Source: Arenicella xantha (GTDB lineage: Bacteria > Pseudomonadota > Gammaproteobacteria > Arenicellales > Arenicellaceae). From it: 64,000 nucleotides of DNA. How positions within the stretch are numbered: position 1 is the stretch's first letter; each line of letters opens with the position of its first letter. Below are positions 1 to 8,594 of the stretch, one piece after another. The position numbers were made by a program, and so were the translations under genes. The DNA lies in assembly GCF_003315245.1 (NCBI RefSeq), contig NZ_QNRT01000006.1, positions 62,001 through 126,000 of the forward strand, written 5' to 3'. Under the pieces are notes generated by a model. The model searched no databases. It saw only the letters and a program-made list of their open reading frames with translations, and had not been told where the DNA came from.

Positions 1-83
1 GCCATAAGAGCCTTCAGCCATTAAGAGCCTTCAGCCATTAAGAGCCTTCAGCCATTAAGAGCCTTCAGCCGTAAGAGCCTTCA
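1..83. repeat. Tandem repeat, 17-bp unit, five copies
   Basis: Five head-to-tail copies of GCCATTAAGAGCCTTCA. The first and last are 16 bp through loss of one base, and the middle three are identical. The array reaches the window edge, so it may be longer. It lies 15 bases past the stop codon of the acyltransferase gene on the minus strand. No coding potential or hairpin is apparent. Similar 14-26 bp tandem duplications flank several other genes in this window. Confidence 0.9.
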
Positions 84-98
84 GCCATCAGCACTTAT

Positions 99-1100
99 TC
101 AGCGCACCGTATCAGCCAACACCACACGCTTCAACCCGCACGGATTCATAATATTATCCGCGAGCTTCCTCGCGTATCGTGAGCTTAATATCGGCAGCAG
201 CGCCAATGAACCAAGCATCAAAACTGATGCCTCCCACTCATTGCGAATATAACCGTAAAGACCCGCGGCGAGTAAGCCCTTCATAACAAACCCATGCAAA
301 ACATATATGTACAAAGACTCTTCTCCGTACATCGTAAAAAAATGTCGATTCTTTTGCGCCAAAGTTAACAACGCCATGCCCACTGAAAAAGCCGCAATAT
401 AGATCAACAATCGATAACCCATACCCAGCCACCATTCAACTCCCAAGCCAGAATAAGACCGGCTTCCGTAGAGCCACCGAACATTAATGTTGTTAGCATC
501 GGGCATAACAATAAGCAGGAGAAGTATTAGCGCAATAAAGCCACCTCCAACCGCCCTACTCATGCGATATGCTTGTATCTTATCCATTATTGACGAATGA
601 CAATAATGCCCAATAAGGAAGAAGGGGAAAAACACGAATGTCCTTGAAAAGGACAAGTTGTAATCGTAGCTATTCAGTCCACAGGCAAGCCCCAGAACAA
701 TGGAAAGTGCGATGGGGAACTTAAACTGCGCGACAATCGGTAATAGCATCCGCCATAAAGCCAAACTAAACAGATACCAAAGAATCCAGTAAGGAATTAA
801 AGGTGATATTACTAAAGCGGTCCTAGAAAAAGCATAATAATCAAATAGTGAATAGACTATTTCTAAACAGACATAAGGAATGACTAGGTTGCCAACGATC
901 TTTCTGAATAAGGAACTATCAATTTTCGATGCCGTTAACACGCCGGATACATAGGCAAACATTGGCATATGAAATAAGTATATGAATACGTATACGGACT
1001 TAAGCCATTCAAACTTATCAATTAACGGCTCAATAGCATGGCCTACCACCACCAACGAAATCAGATAAAATTTAAAATTGTCTAACACTACATCACGCAT
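99..1100 (-). CDS. Acyltransferase 3 family membrane protein (O-acetyltransferase-like)
   Basis: A membrane protein of 333 residues that probably moves an acetyl group onto a surface sugar. About ten hydrophobic segments cover nearly the whole length. The N-terminus has the family pattern: V-V-G-H with the histidine near residue 21, then a second conserved segment F-H-M-P-M-F near residues 43-48. The arrangement resembles the fucose 4-O-acetylase branch of the acyltransferase 3 family. I chose the ATG at 1100 because AAAGGTG sits at good spacing before it; an in-frame GTG lies two codons upstream. No glycan genes are adjacent, so the acceptor cannot be named. Family assignment is fairly safe, substrate unknown. 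Confidence 0.8.
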   Translation of the reverse strand: MRDVVLDNFKFYLISLVVVGHAIEPLIDKFEWLKSVYVFIYLFHMPMFAYVSGVLTASKIDSSLFRKIVGNLVIPYVCLEIVYSLFDYYAFSRTALVISPLIPYWILWYLFSLALWRMLLPIVAQFKFPIALSIVLGLACGLNSYDYNLSFSRTFVFFPFFLIGHYCHSSIMDKIQAYRMSRAVGGGFIALILLLLIVMPDANNINVRWLYGSRSYSGLGVEWWLGMGYRLLIYIAAFSVGMALLTLAQKNRHFFTMYGEESLYIYVLHGFVMKGLLAAGLYGYIRNEWEASVLMLGSLALLPILSSRYARKLADNIMNPCGLKRVVLADTVR

Positions 1101-1132
1101 AAACACCTTTGATGGTTAATATGTTGACCTGA

Positions 1133-1360
1133 CTAACTACCGTCGATTTTGCGCTTATGTTTCAAAGCACAAGATTTGCAAATGCAGGCTTTGTTTTTAG
1201 CGTCGTTTGGCACCTGATTTAACAAGCTATCAGGAAACGCAATATCACTACTAGTGCACCAGCAACCTCCTCCGTCACTACCAGACACTAGGTTCCCGCA
1301 GTAATTCTCGTTACCGCATAGCGGGCATGTTTTTGCCGATACATTTACGTCTAATTGCAA
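1133..1360 (-). CDS. Cysteine-rich CWC family protein
   Basis: A 75-residue cytoplasmic protein with many cysteines: C-P-L-C-G near residues 12-16, a C-W-C triplet near residue 34, and C-I-C-K-S-C near the C-terminus. The spacing matches the cysteine-rich CWC family, small presumed zinc-binding proteins of unknown role. The predicted start is TTG at 1360, supported by AAGGA about eight bases upstream; no in-frame ATG lies before the first cysteine pair. It is 32 bases upstream (in the transcription sense) of the acyltransferase gene and may be co-transcribed with it. Confidence 0.75.
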   Translation of the reverse strand: MQLDVNVSAKTCPLCGNENYCGNLVSGSDGGGCWCTSSDIAFPDSLLNQVPNDAKNKACICKSCALKHKRKIDGS

Positions 1361-1720
1361 AACTGATCCTTAGAAAAAAGTTCGAGTGAATTTCTATATA
1401 GCTTGATAAGATACCTAAAAACTACAAACTTTCCAGCATCACAAACCATCTGAAAAACAACCCATGAACATCTGTTCTTATTTAACTTTTAAGTTCAACT
1501 GCACTCCCGTCGATATCAGCAGTAATGGGTAGTGATTCGTCACGGGACTTAGTAACGAGTATATTTGTTGTTGCCTAACACAGCCGCTAGTAATGCAAGC
1601 ACCAACCTCATTTTGATTATTCAGATACCAAAATCAACGCTCTGCTGTTCAGTTGAAGCACTCGCGATTAATACATCGCAACGGCCATCTGAATTTACCG
1701 CTTGAGTTATTTGCTAATGA
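1361..1720. other. Intergenic region, no gene seen
   Basis: AT-rich DNA between two minus-strand genes. No convincing open frame, RNA gene or strong hairpin was seen. It presumably holds the promoter of the CWC gene and the end of the DUF6868-like transcript. Confidence 0.4.
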
Positions 1721-1969
1721 TTACTGACCCATTATTTTTAAAGCGATATATGGCGCCACAAAAAACACCAATGTCATAACTTTATAATGACTCAGAAAGT
1801 CAAAATACTTGGCATCAAGTTCCTTTGTACCGACCCCAAACACCTTATTGTGGATCGATATTATCGCTCCCCTCATGAAAACAATAACAATAGTCGCCAA
1901 CATAAGATAAGCAATATTGACCAGTGACGCCCAACCTATTAACTCTGTTAACTGTGAAAGTGTCATCAT
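1721..1969 (-). CDS. Small two-helix membrane protein, DUF6868-like
   Basis: An 82-residue protein with two hydrophobic segments, near residues 14-34 and 65-80. Between them is a short charged stretch with H-N-K-V-F-G followed by Y-F-D-F-L-S-H-Y-K. This layout resembles small membrane proteins grouped as DUF6868, whose role is unknown; the match is from memory and only moderately certain. AGGAA precedes the double ATG start at good spacing. There is no operon partner close by. Confidence 0.6.
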   Translation of the reverse strand: MMTLSQLTELIGWASLVNIAYLMLATIVIVFMRGAIISIHNKVFGVGTKELDAKYFDFLSHYKVMTLVFFVAPYIALKIMGQ

Positions 1970-2042
1970 AATTTCATTCCTATCGGTGTAGCACTGCGTT
2001 AAATCTTGTCAGACCTAGTTCAATCTAAACCCGCCAAGATCA

Positions 2043-2819
2043 TTAAGTTTCTTTCTGAAAATAGCTGTTATAAAACTGTTTTGCGGTTCGACCACTTTTA
2101 CTCGCTCGCACTTGTGCAAAACTTAATGCCTCCGCTCTAAGTAACTCTCGGTCTCCTTCGTACTCTTTAAAATAACTCTCTACCACCTCTAAATACGCCT
2201 GCTGATTACCGTGGTAAAAAGATAGCCAGAGACCAAACCTGTCGCTAAGTGATATTTTCTCCTCGACGCTGTCGCCGTAGTGAATCTCGCCATTATGACT
2301 GACGTTTACCGCTTGATTCTCATTTTGATATTCAGGAACCAAGTGCCGACGATTTGACGTGGCGTATATTTTGACATTGTCAGGTGGCGACTCAATTGAA
2401 CCCTCTAAGATTCGTTTGAGTCCTTTATATCCCTTCTCGCCTTCCTCAAAAGACAAATCATCACAAAACACAATGAACTTGTACGGCAAGTCTCTAATCA
2501 CGTCCGATATATCAATCAGATCATCCAGATCTTCTCTGTCTATTTCAATAACGCGCAACCCTTTTGCTGCGTAGGTATTCAACAGAGCCTTGATGAGCGA
2601 AGACTTCCCTGTGCCTCTTGCGCCCCAGAGTAAAACATTGTTGGCTGGCAAATTATTTAAAAATCGCTCAGTGTTTTCGATCAACTGTTCTTTTTGTCGA
2701 TCAATTCCAATGAGGTCATCGAAACAAAGTTTATCTATGTGTTTTACTGGTTTTAGAAACTCTTTTTTAGCGCGCCAAATAGCAGCATAGTCGTTTCGAA
2801 AGTTAATTTTTTGTTGCAT
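2043..2819 (-). CDS. DUF815-family AAA-type ATP-binding protein
   Basis: A 258-residue P-loop ATPase. The Walker A motif G-A-R-G-T-G-K-S lies near residues 66-73 and the Walker B stretch F-I-V-F-C-D-D near 115-121. A sensor-like T-S-N-R-R segment (about 153-157) and an S-D-R-F-G arginine-finger-like segment follow. Order and length match the DUF815 family, which is widespread in proteobacteria and biochemically poorly defined. There is no signal peptide or membrane helix, so it should be cytosolic. The gene stands alone. Confidence 0.85.
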   Translation of the reverse strand: MQQKINFRNDYAAIWRAKKEFLKPVKHIDKLCFDDLIGIDRQKEQLIENTERFLNNLPANNVLLWGARGTGKSSLIKALLNTYAAKGLRVIEIDREDLDDLIDISDVIRDLPYKFIVFCDDLSFEEGEKGYKGLKRILEGSIESPPDNVKIYATSNRRHLVPEYQNENQAVNVSHNGEIHYGDSVEEKISLSDRFGLWLSFYHGNQQAYLEVVESYFKEYEGDRELLRAEALSFAQVRASKSGRTAKQFYNSYFQKET

Positions 2820-3165
2820 TGTTCTCGGCTTGTATTAAGGACTTTTAAAAGCATTGATCTCGATCTAAGCACAAAGCGTGCTCACTTTTGAAGCTGGCGG
2901 CATTTGACTGTCAATATGAATAGTGCAGATAGGCGATGAGATAATTGAATATTCTATGCCAAAATACTCGGCGCGATGAAGTAATTTATCCCCTCAATCA
3001 GAAAAGCCTTAGGGCCTTTAAGACATAATTAGGCAGAGCACGTGCGAATATAAGCGGGCAAAACTTGCCTACGTGGAAGTAATCTCGACTAAAGAGCTTA
3101 TAAACCAGCGTGCTTCACATCACTCCTTAATGCGGCACGCTGGTCTAATTTTAAATAATGTGAAA
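2820..3165. other. Intergenic region with a 10-bp inverted repeat
   Basis: This gap separates the DUF815 gene from the methyltransferase gene. The clear structure is a perfect inverted repeat, ACCAGCGTGC at 3104-3113 and GCACGCTGGT at 3135-3144, with a 21-base loop. It lies just past the methyltransferase stop and may end that transcript, although no long T-run follows. Nothing else recognisable was seen. Confidence 0.5.
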
Positions 3166-3918
3166 CTAGTTTGGCTTACGGAACTTAAGCGTGAATCGGT
3201 CAGTATTCCCTGTGACGGATTTACGCCCTACTTCATAGCGCAATTCGTCATCAGCCTTATAATGCAGGTCAGAAAATGCTACGAATTCGAACCCTGAATC
3301 GAGCGCTTCCTTGATAATCTGCACGGGATCGACTCGACGACGATTCTCACTGCCAAAAGGCTCCATATGGCGACGAGTATGATCAACCACACCGTAAATA
3401 CCGCCTGGCTTTAACGACTTAAACGCCGCGTCATTAATGTTCTTACGACCCGCTGCATCAAAGTTATGCATATTGCGAAATGTCAGAATTGCATCAAATC
3501 CGCTGGCACCAAACTCAAACGCATTAATGGTTCTTAGCCGCGGCTCGGAACCATCGGTGATCTCATACTCGGCGTCGAGAATATTGATTTTGTCCATGCC
3601 GGCTTGAGTGATCAAATTGTCTTTTATCCTTGATGTACCAATCGCCACGGTCAAGCTACCTTCGTCACGCAGTGTCGGCGCAAGCAGCTTGGTATACCAA
3701 CCACCACCAGGAATCAGTTCTAACACCTTCATATTCGGCTCGATTCCGAAAAAACTAAGGGTTTCGACTGGTCGGCGATTAGCGTCTCGCGCTTTTTCAT
3801 CGTCACTCCGTAACTCTGATTGCATCGCAACGGCTAATTTGGTTTCAAATGGCGACGGTTCGTCTTGAGCTTGTGCTGTTAAGCTCATCAATAAAAGTGG
3901 TAAGAGTAAAAATCGCAT
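3166..3918 (-). CDS. Exported class I SAM-dependent methyltransferase-like protein
   Basis: A 250-residue protein with a cleavable signal peptide (residues 1-17, hydrophobic core then A-Q-A). The mature part has a Rossmann methyltransferase pattern: V-L-E-L-I-P-G-G-G-W-Y near residues 64-74 as the SAM-binding motif I, and a later F-D-A-I-L-T-F-R-N-M-H-N segment near motif IV. This matches a family of predicted methyltransferases (COG4798 type) that often carry export signals in proteobacteria; their substrates are unknown. A periplasmic methyltransferase is odd because SAM is cytosolic, so real enzymatic activity is uncertain. Confidence 0.8.
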   Translation of the reverse strand: MRFLLLPLLLMSLTAQAQDEPSPFETKLAVAMQSELRSDDEKARDANRRPVETLSFFGIEPNMKVLELIPGGGWYTKLLAPTLRDEGSLTVAIGTSRIKDNLITQAGMDKINILDAEYEITDGSEPRLRTINAFEFGASGFDAILTFRNMHNFDAAGRKNINDAAFKSLKPGGIYGVVDHTRRHMEPFGSENRRRVDPVQIIKEALDSGFEFVAFSDLHYKADDELRYEVGRKSVTGNTDRFTLKFRKPN

Positions 3919-4008
3919 TAGTGCTCCCTGTAGAAGTATCGGTTTATTGTGGTAGCGAGATTGTACCCATCTGCAAGCGAATCAAGGTGAACATTGAGTG
4001 ACGACGAG

Positions 4009-5133
4009 CTACTTAGCCGCTAATTCAGCAAACAAAATATCTCGCCAAGCGTCTTTACTGAGTAATCCGCGATGATGAAAAAATACAATCTGCGCCACTC
4101 GTCGAAACAAACCGTTCGAAATCATAAAATTGACTAGCGAATCCGGCGCTCCGAATTGATTATAAGCGCTACGTAAACGCTTTTTAACGGGGTAGCGCTT
4201 CACCATAGAGCGAATCTGATCTTGCGGTAACGCTAAGCCATGTCGGAGGTGTGCAGCCACGGCGACGCCTAGTTGCTCGCCGATCTCAATACTCGGATGA
4301 ATACCTCCTGCGGTAAGCGGCGACACCATTCCGGCTGCATCACCGACCAAGCAAACATTACCGTCAGCCCAAGGACTCACTACCCCACCGCACGGAATCA
4401 AGCCACCGCGACCACTCAACATGGTGGCGTCAGATCCAAAGTAACTCTTCAAAAACTCAAAGAACGGACGCAATTTAACGTGCTTACCAGGTTTAACCGC
4501 AACCCCAAGTTGCACCGTTTTTACTCCTTTAAACAACCAACCGATATAGCCTGGCGCGTAGTCGGAGTTGATAAATACATGTAAAAAATCCGCATCCAGT
4601 TCGTCGAACCCGTCAACCTCATACTCTGCGCCACATAACACCTGTTGATTAGTGCCCAAGCCCAACTGCTTCGCCATAGCTGAATTGGCTCCATCAGCAG
4701 CCACTAAATACGAAGCGGCGAGCTCTTGCTCCTCAAGTATTACTTCAGACTCACGACGGGTTACCTCTTGCACCTGAGTAGACGATTCAATATTTGCACC
4801 GGCCTCAACCGCGCGATCAGCCATCCAGGTAAGCACTCGTTGTGTATCTGTCGCCACGAACGAATACCCCGGCGAGCGAAGGTCAATATATTGCATATTT
4901 GGTGCGTAGAGTCTAACCCCTTTGATACGCCGCATAAGCTCGGCCGGAAGCGCCACCATGTCGGCGATCTCTTGCACAAATATGCCGGTACTTTGAGTAT
5001 ACGCGCCCGGGGCTATTTTGCGTTCAAACACACGGGTATCGAGTCCATTCAACGCAGCCTGTCGTGCACAAGCCAAGCCCGCAAAACTACCGCCTACAAC
5101 GGCTAAATCACAACGATCCATCTCTATTCTCAC
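4009..5133 (-). CDS. FAD-dependent oxidoreductase, geranylgeranyl-reductase family
   Basis: A 374-residue flavoprotein. The dinucleotide-binding motif V-V-G-G-S-F-A-G-L-A sits at residues 12-21, with an acidic residue ending the second strand (V-F-E-R-K). The second FAD motif, L-V-G-D-A-A-G followed by P-L-T-A-G-G-I, lies near residues 260-277. This pair is typical of geranylgeranyl reductase and related isoprenoid- or lipid-reducing flavoproteins. The substrate cannot be read from sequence; prenyl or quinone reduction are possibilities. The gene is monocistronic, with a 16-bp tandem-repeat array in its upstream region. Confidence 0.8.
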   Translation of the reverse strand: MRIEMDRCDLAVVGGSFAGLACARQAALNGLDTRVFERKIAPGAYTQSTGIFVQEIADMVALPAELMRRIKGVRLYAPNMQYIDLRSPGYSFVATDTQRVLTWMADRAVEAGANIESSTQVQEVTRRESEVILEEQELAASYLVAADGANSAMAKQLGLGTNQQVLCGAEYEVDGFDELDADFLHVFINSDYAPGYIGWLFKGVKTVQLGVAVKPGKHVKLRPFFEFLKSYFGSDATMLSGRGGLIPCGGVVSPWADGNVCLVGDAAGMVSPLTAGGIHPSIEIGEQLGVAVAAHLRHGLALPQDQIRSMVKRYPVKKRLRSAYNQFGAPDSLVNFMISNGLFRRVAQIVFFHHRGLLSKDAWRDILFAELAAK

Positions 5134-5269
5134 TGGTTCGGATTACTAGGAGATAAGAGCGTAACGCAAGCCAGAGCAATAATATGGCGCTCCACACAAT
5201 GCTCATAGAAACATCATGTATGGTTGTGCCGTGAGATTTAATAAATACGCGCCGCGCTAAAAGCCCGTG

Positions 5270-5421
5270 GTTAACTATTCCCTTAGTTAAATATTCCGAG
5301 GGTTATTTATTCCGAGGGTTAAATGTTCCGACGGTTAACTCTTCATGTAGTCAACTCTTCATGTAGTCAACTCTTCATGTAGTCAACTATTCTTGTAGTT
5401 AACTATTCTTGTAGTTAACTA
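5270..5421. repeat. Tandem repeat array, 16-bp unit, about ten copies
   Basis: Nine full copies and a partial copy of a 16-bp unit, starting with GTTAACTATTCCCTTA and drifting through GTTAAATATTCCGAGG to GTCAACTCTTCATGTA and GTTAACTATTCTTGTA. Neighbouring copies are most alike, as expected from local duplication. The last unit runs into the minus-strand thioesterase gene, so the TTAA of the repeat supplies its stop codon. The units also contain GTTAAC palindromes. Confidence 0.9.
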
Positions 5422-5921
5422 TCGATACTCGTATTTGCTTCGACTTGCACAATTGGCTGGTACAACTCACGAAATTCTCTGGGCATGCGTGCGGGCTTAC
5501 CCGATTTGATATCGATACACACGTAGTCAACTTCTGCTTGTACCAAAACCTTAGCATCGGCAACCCGTACGATTTGAAACTGGCGTGTTATGCGTAACTT
5601 CTTATCATTACGTAATACCCATGCGCCAACCATCAGCGAGTCGCCTTCAAACGCCGCATTAAGATACAGCGCACGGCTTTCACGCACCGCCATTCCCAAA
5701 CCAAACTCAGTCGCCTGCTCACAATCAATACCCACGGCTAGCGAATGCGCGCGAGCACAATCGTCTACCCATTTCAGATACACCGAATTATTCACATGCT
5801 GATAACTATCGATGGCCGACGCATCAACGCGAATGTTTAATATAAATGGATCTGGATAAACCCAATTAGGTTGCGGAACAGAACTCATGGTATCAGGGGC
5901 TTGAATTGTCGATTTAGTCAC
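5415..5921 (-). CDS. Acyl-CoA thioesterase, 4HBT hotdog family
   Basis: A 168-residue single-hotdog thioesterase that should cleave acyl- or aroyl-CoA esters in the cytosol. The key segment D-S-Y-Q-H-V-N-N-S-V-Y-L near residues 38-49 matches the catalytic D-x-x-G-H-V-N-N motif of the 4-hydroxybenzoyl-CoA thioesterase family, with Q in place of G. The predicted start is a GTG at 5921 whose bases overlap the TGA of the upstream MFS gene (GTGA), suggesting translational coupling; an ATG at residue 12 is the alternative. The stop codon lies inside a 16-bp tandem repeat. Confidence 0.85.
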   Translation of the reverse strand: MTKSTIQAPDTMSSVPQPNWVYPDPFILNIRVDASAIDSYQHVNNSVYLKWVDDCARAHSLAVGIDCEQATEFGLGMAVRESRALYLNAAFEGDSLMVGAWVLRNDKKLRITRQFQIVRVADAKVLVQAEVDYVCIDIKSGKPARMPREFRELYQPIVQVEANTSIDS

Positions 5922-7339
5922 AATGTATCTCGTTTAATCAGGCCGACCACTAACAGCAGCAGAGCGACGGCCACCAATAATGCGGCAACAATAAAATACA
6001 CATGCAGCATGCTGTATAACTCAGCGTATAGCGCAGGCACAATCTCGTTACGACCTAAATAGAGACTCATCAGGTACGACACAATGCCGATTCCCACAAA
6101 GCCGCCCATTGAACGTAATCCATTCAAGGTCGCTGAAGCACTGCCTAGCTGCTCATGGCTCACCGAGTTTAACGCGGTATGAATAATTTGGGTATCGACG
6201 ATACCAATAGATAACCCCACCAGCGCCAAGCCGATGATTACTAGCCAAACACTCGACGATTCCCCCAACACAGCAAAGCACAGCATGCCCAGCAACATAA
6301 TGGTAAACCCAATCAACAAGAGGTCTTTAATCTTATAGCGCTCCGTCAACCGTCCCGACATCGGCGCGACCAATGCGGTAAGTAAAGCCTGAGATATCAA
6401 TAGCCAACCAGTGGTCAGCGCATCTAAGCCGAGAATATATTGCAAAAACAAGGTCAGCGTAAACGACAGCGCTAAAATTGCGCTGTAAGCCAAAAAGTTA
6501 ACCGTTCCCAACAACGCAAAAACCGGATTATGCAAAAACAAAGACACCTGCAATAACGGATCTTTGCGCTTGGTTTGAAACCAGCAGAAACCGCCAAACG
6601 CCGCTAGACCAGCAAGCAACATAAATTGCCCGATCAGCGCACCAGTTTTAAAAACCGACACCGCAATTAGACCCAACGACAGCATGTAAAGGCTAGTATC
6701 AAGCCATCGTAGCCGCGTATTTCGATTGCCGTAACGCTCCCATGACAAACACACAGAGCCGATAAAGCCGGTTAACAGTAAGGCAATGCCAGGCAGAATA
6801 AAAACCCAACGCCAATCGGTGTGGGTTAACACATAACCACCAAACAGCGGCCCCACAACAATTCCCAAATAAGCGATGGCGATATAAATCCCCATCACTC
6901 GCGCCTTGTGTTGCGGTGGTGGAATACTGTTTACCAGCGCCAACGCACTGGCGAAAATAAATGCGCCACCAGCGCCCTGCAAACACCGCGCGGCAATCAA
7001 CGAAATTGCAGAATCCGCAAAGCCGCCGAGCAAACAAGCACAGCCTGAAATCAGCGTGCCTATCGAAAAAATCTTGCGTCGACCATAAATGTCCGCCAGT
7101 TTACCGGCCGGCAGCACCATGCAAGCACTGCTTAGAATATGCCCTAGCGTCAACAAACTCACACTCTCAGCGGTTAAACGCAGGTCGGCTGCCATACTGG
7201 GTATCGCCAAAGTAGTTGAGTGCATTAACAACGGTGCGAGAAACGAGCCAGCAAGTATCACCAACAACGACAAACCTTCGCGCGAAATAGGCTCAAGCTC
7301 GGTTGGCTCTGCGCGTTGCGAATTAGCCGACGCAGTCAT
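5918..7339 (-). CDS. MFS transporter, DHA2 (14-helix) drug-efflux type
   Basis: A 473-residue inner-membrane transporter with about fourteen hydrophobic segments. The family signature G-K-L-A-D-I-Y-G-R-R-K in the loop after helix 2 (about residues 78-88) is intact, and the long second half fits the DHA2 subfamily of proton-driven multidrug exporters. Its ATG overlaps the dusC stop (ATGA) and its stop overlaps the thioesterase start, so the three genes form one tightly coupled operon. The exported compound is unknown; pairing with a thioesterase may hint at an acyl or aromatic substrate, which is inference. Confidence 0.85.
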   Translation of the reverse strand: MTASANSQRAEPTELEPISREGLSLLVILAGSFLAPLLMHSTTLAIPSMAADLRLTAESVSLLTLGHILSSACMVLPAGKLADIYGRRKIFSIGTLISGCACLLGGFADSAISLIAARCLQGAGGAFIFASALALVNSIPPPQHKARVMGIYIAIAYLGIVVGPLFGGYVLTHTDWRWVFILPGIALLLTGFIGSVCLSWERYGNRNTRLRWLDTSLYMLSLGLIAVSVFKTGALIGQFMLLAGLAAFGGFCWFQTKRKDPLLQVSLFLHNPVFALLGTVNFLAYSAILALSFTLTLFLQYILGLDALTTGWLLISQALLTALVAPMSGRLTERYKIKDLLLIGFTIMLLGMLCFAVLGESSSVWLVIIGLALVGLSIGIVDTQIIHTALNSVSHEQLGSASATLNGLRSMGGFVGIGIVSYLMSLYLGRNEIVPALYAELYSMLHVYFIVAALLVAVALLLLVVGLIKRDTL

Positions 7340-8343
7340 AAGGTTGCTCCGGTCACCTTAACGGCATGGCTTGGCGCTAAGCTTGGAACCGGCCCATGCT
7401 CAATAGCTTGATCGAGTACTTGAAATACCGCCCCTGCTTCCTTCAAGCGTTTTAGCTGATGAAACACAGCTTTGGCATCGGGGTAATTCATTTGCAAAAA
7501 CACCAGCCACTGCTTCGCGCGGTTGCCAACAAACATCGGATGCTTCTTTTCGGAAACGGCTAAATACTCTCTCAGTAACACAAGGATCTCATTAAAACTA
7601 AATTCATTGCTCGGCCTACCCTCGTCATGAGCAGCGAGGCATGCCGCCAGCTGTGGAAACGACAACGCGCCACGACCCAACATAATATCGCCGCAACCAC
7701 TCTGCTCGCGGGCCTTTAAGGCATCGCTTATCGTCCAAATTTCGCCATTGATTATAACGGGAATACTCAGTTCATCAGACACCGATTTTACCAAGCTCCA
7801 ATACGCCGGTGGTTTATAGCGGTCTTCGCGAGTGCGCGCATGAATGCACAGCTCATTGGCGCCCGCGGACTCGATATGGTGGGCAATCTCCAGCAAGTAA
7901 TCACTGTTGCTAAAACCTAAACGAATTTTAGCGGTCACCGGAATCGCCGGATCAACCGCATCACGCACGGATTTAACAATGTCGGCAATACGTTGCGGTT
8001 CACGCAGTAAGGCCGAACCGCCATCATTGCGATTAACCGTTTTCGATGGGCAACCAAAATTTAAATCTATACCGGCAGGCGCTAGTTGCGCCGCACGTGC
8101 CGCATTAACGCCCATATAATACGCGTTGCCGCCGAGCAGCTGTAGGTAAACTGGAGTTCCCGCTGCGGTTGACCCGCCCTGCTCTAATTCGGGAGCAAAG
8201 CGCACAAATACGCGCTTCGGAATACGCTGCTCAGTGACACGAATAAACTCGGTGACACAGCGATGGTAGCCGCCCAACTGAGTCAACACTGCGCGCATGC
8301 CAGCATCTACTACGCCTTCCATTGGGGCCAGTATCGTGCGCAT
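7336..8343 (-). CDS. dusC: tRNA-dihydrouridine(16) synthase DusC
   Basis: A 335-residue FMN-dependent enzyme that reduces uridine to dihydrouridine in the tRNA D-loop. The N-terminus reads A-P-M-E-G-V-V-D, with the T-E-F-I-R-V segment that marks DusC rather than DusA or DusB. The catalytic cysteine is in N-F-G-C-P-S-K-T-V near residue 97. Other Dus landmarks are the K-I-R-L-G-F segment and the N-G-E-I-W FMN-binding stretch. It is the first gene of an operon with the MFS transporter and thioesterase. Confidence 0.92.
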   Translation of the reverse strand: MRTILAPMEGVVDAGMRAVLTQLGGYHRCVTEFIRVTEQRIPKRVFVRFAPELEQGGSTAAGTPVYLQLLGGNAYYMGVNAARAAQLAPAGIDLNFGCPSKTVNRNDGGSALLREPQRIADIVKSVRDAVDPAIPVTAKIRLGFSNSDYLLEIAHHIESAGANELCIHARTREDRYKPPAYWSLVKSVSDELSIPVIINGEIWTISDALKAREQSGCGDIMLGRGALSFPQLAACLAAHDEGRPSNEFSFNEILVLLREYLAVSEKKHPMFVGNRAKQWLVFLQMNYPDAKAVFHQLKRLKEAGAVFQVLDQAIEHGPVPSLAPSHAVKVTGATL

Positions 8344-8377
8344 AAAATGTGGTCCGGTTGAAGAGTTAGATGAAGGT

Positions 8378-8411
8378 CGTGAAGACTATGGTAACGTGAA
8401 GACTATGGTAA
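8378..8411. repeat. Perfect 17-bp direct duplication
   Basis: CGTGAAGACTATGGTAA occurs twice, back to back and without mismatch. It lies in the divergent promoter region between dusC and the acyl-CoA dehydrogenase gene, 35 bases upstream of the dusC start. It could be a recent slippage product or a doubled regulator site; no dyad symmetry is visible. Confidence 0.85.
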
Positions 8412-8594
8412 GCAGCCGTATGCAACAATAGACGTAACAGTTGAAGAGCCAATAAAAATACTGATGAAACAGTCCGCATTGTACCGAGATTGAATCCGCT
8501 TCGATAGTCGACTGCACCATAGACGTGAGATTTTTGTTACAAGTTGTCCAGCGAATACCGTAGAATTGACGGTTAAGATAAGTAAAACAACCTA

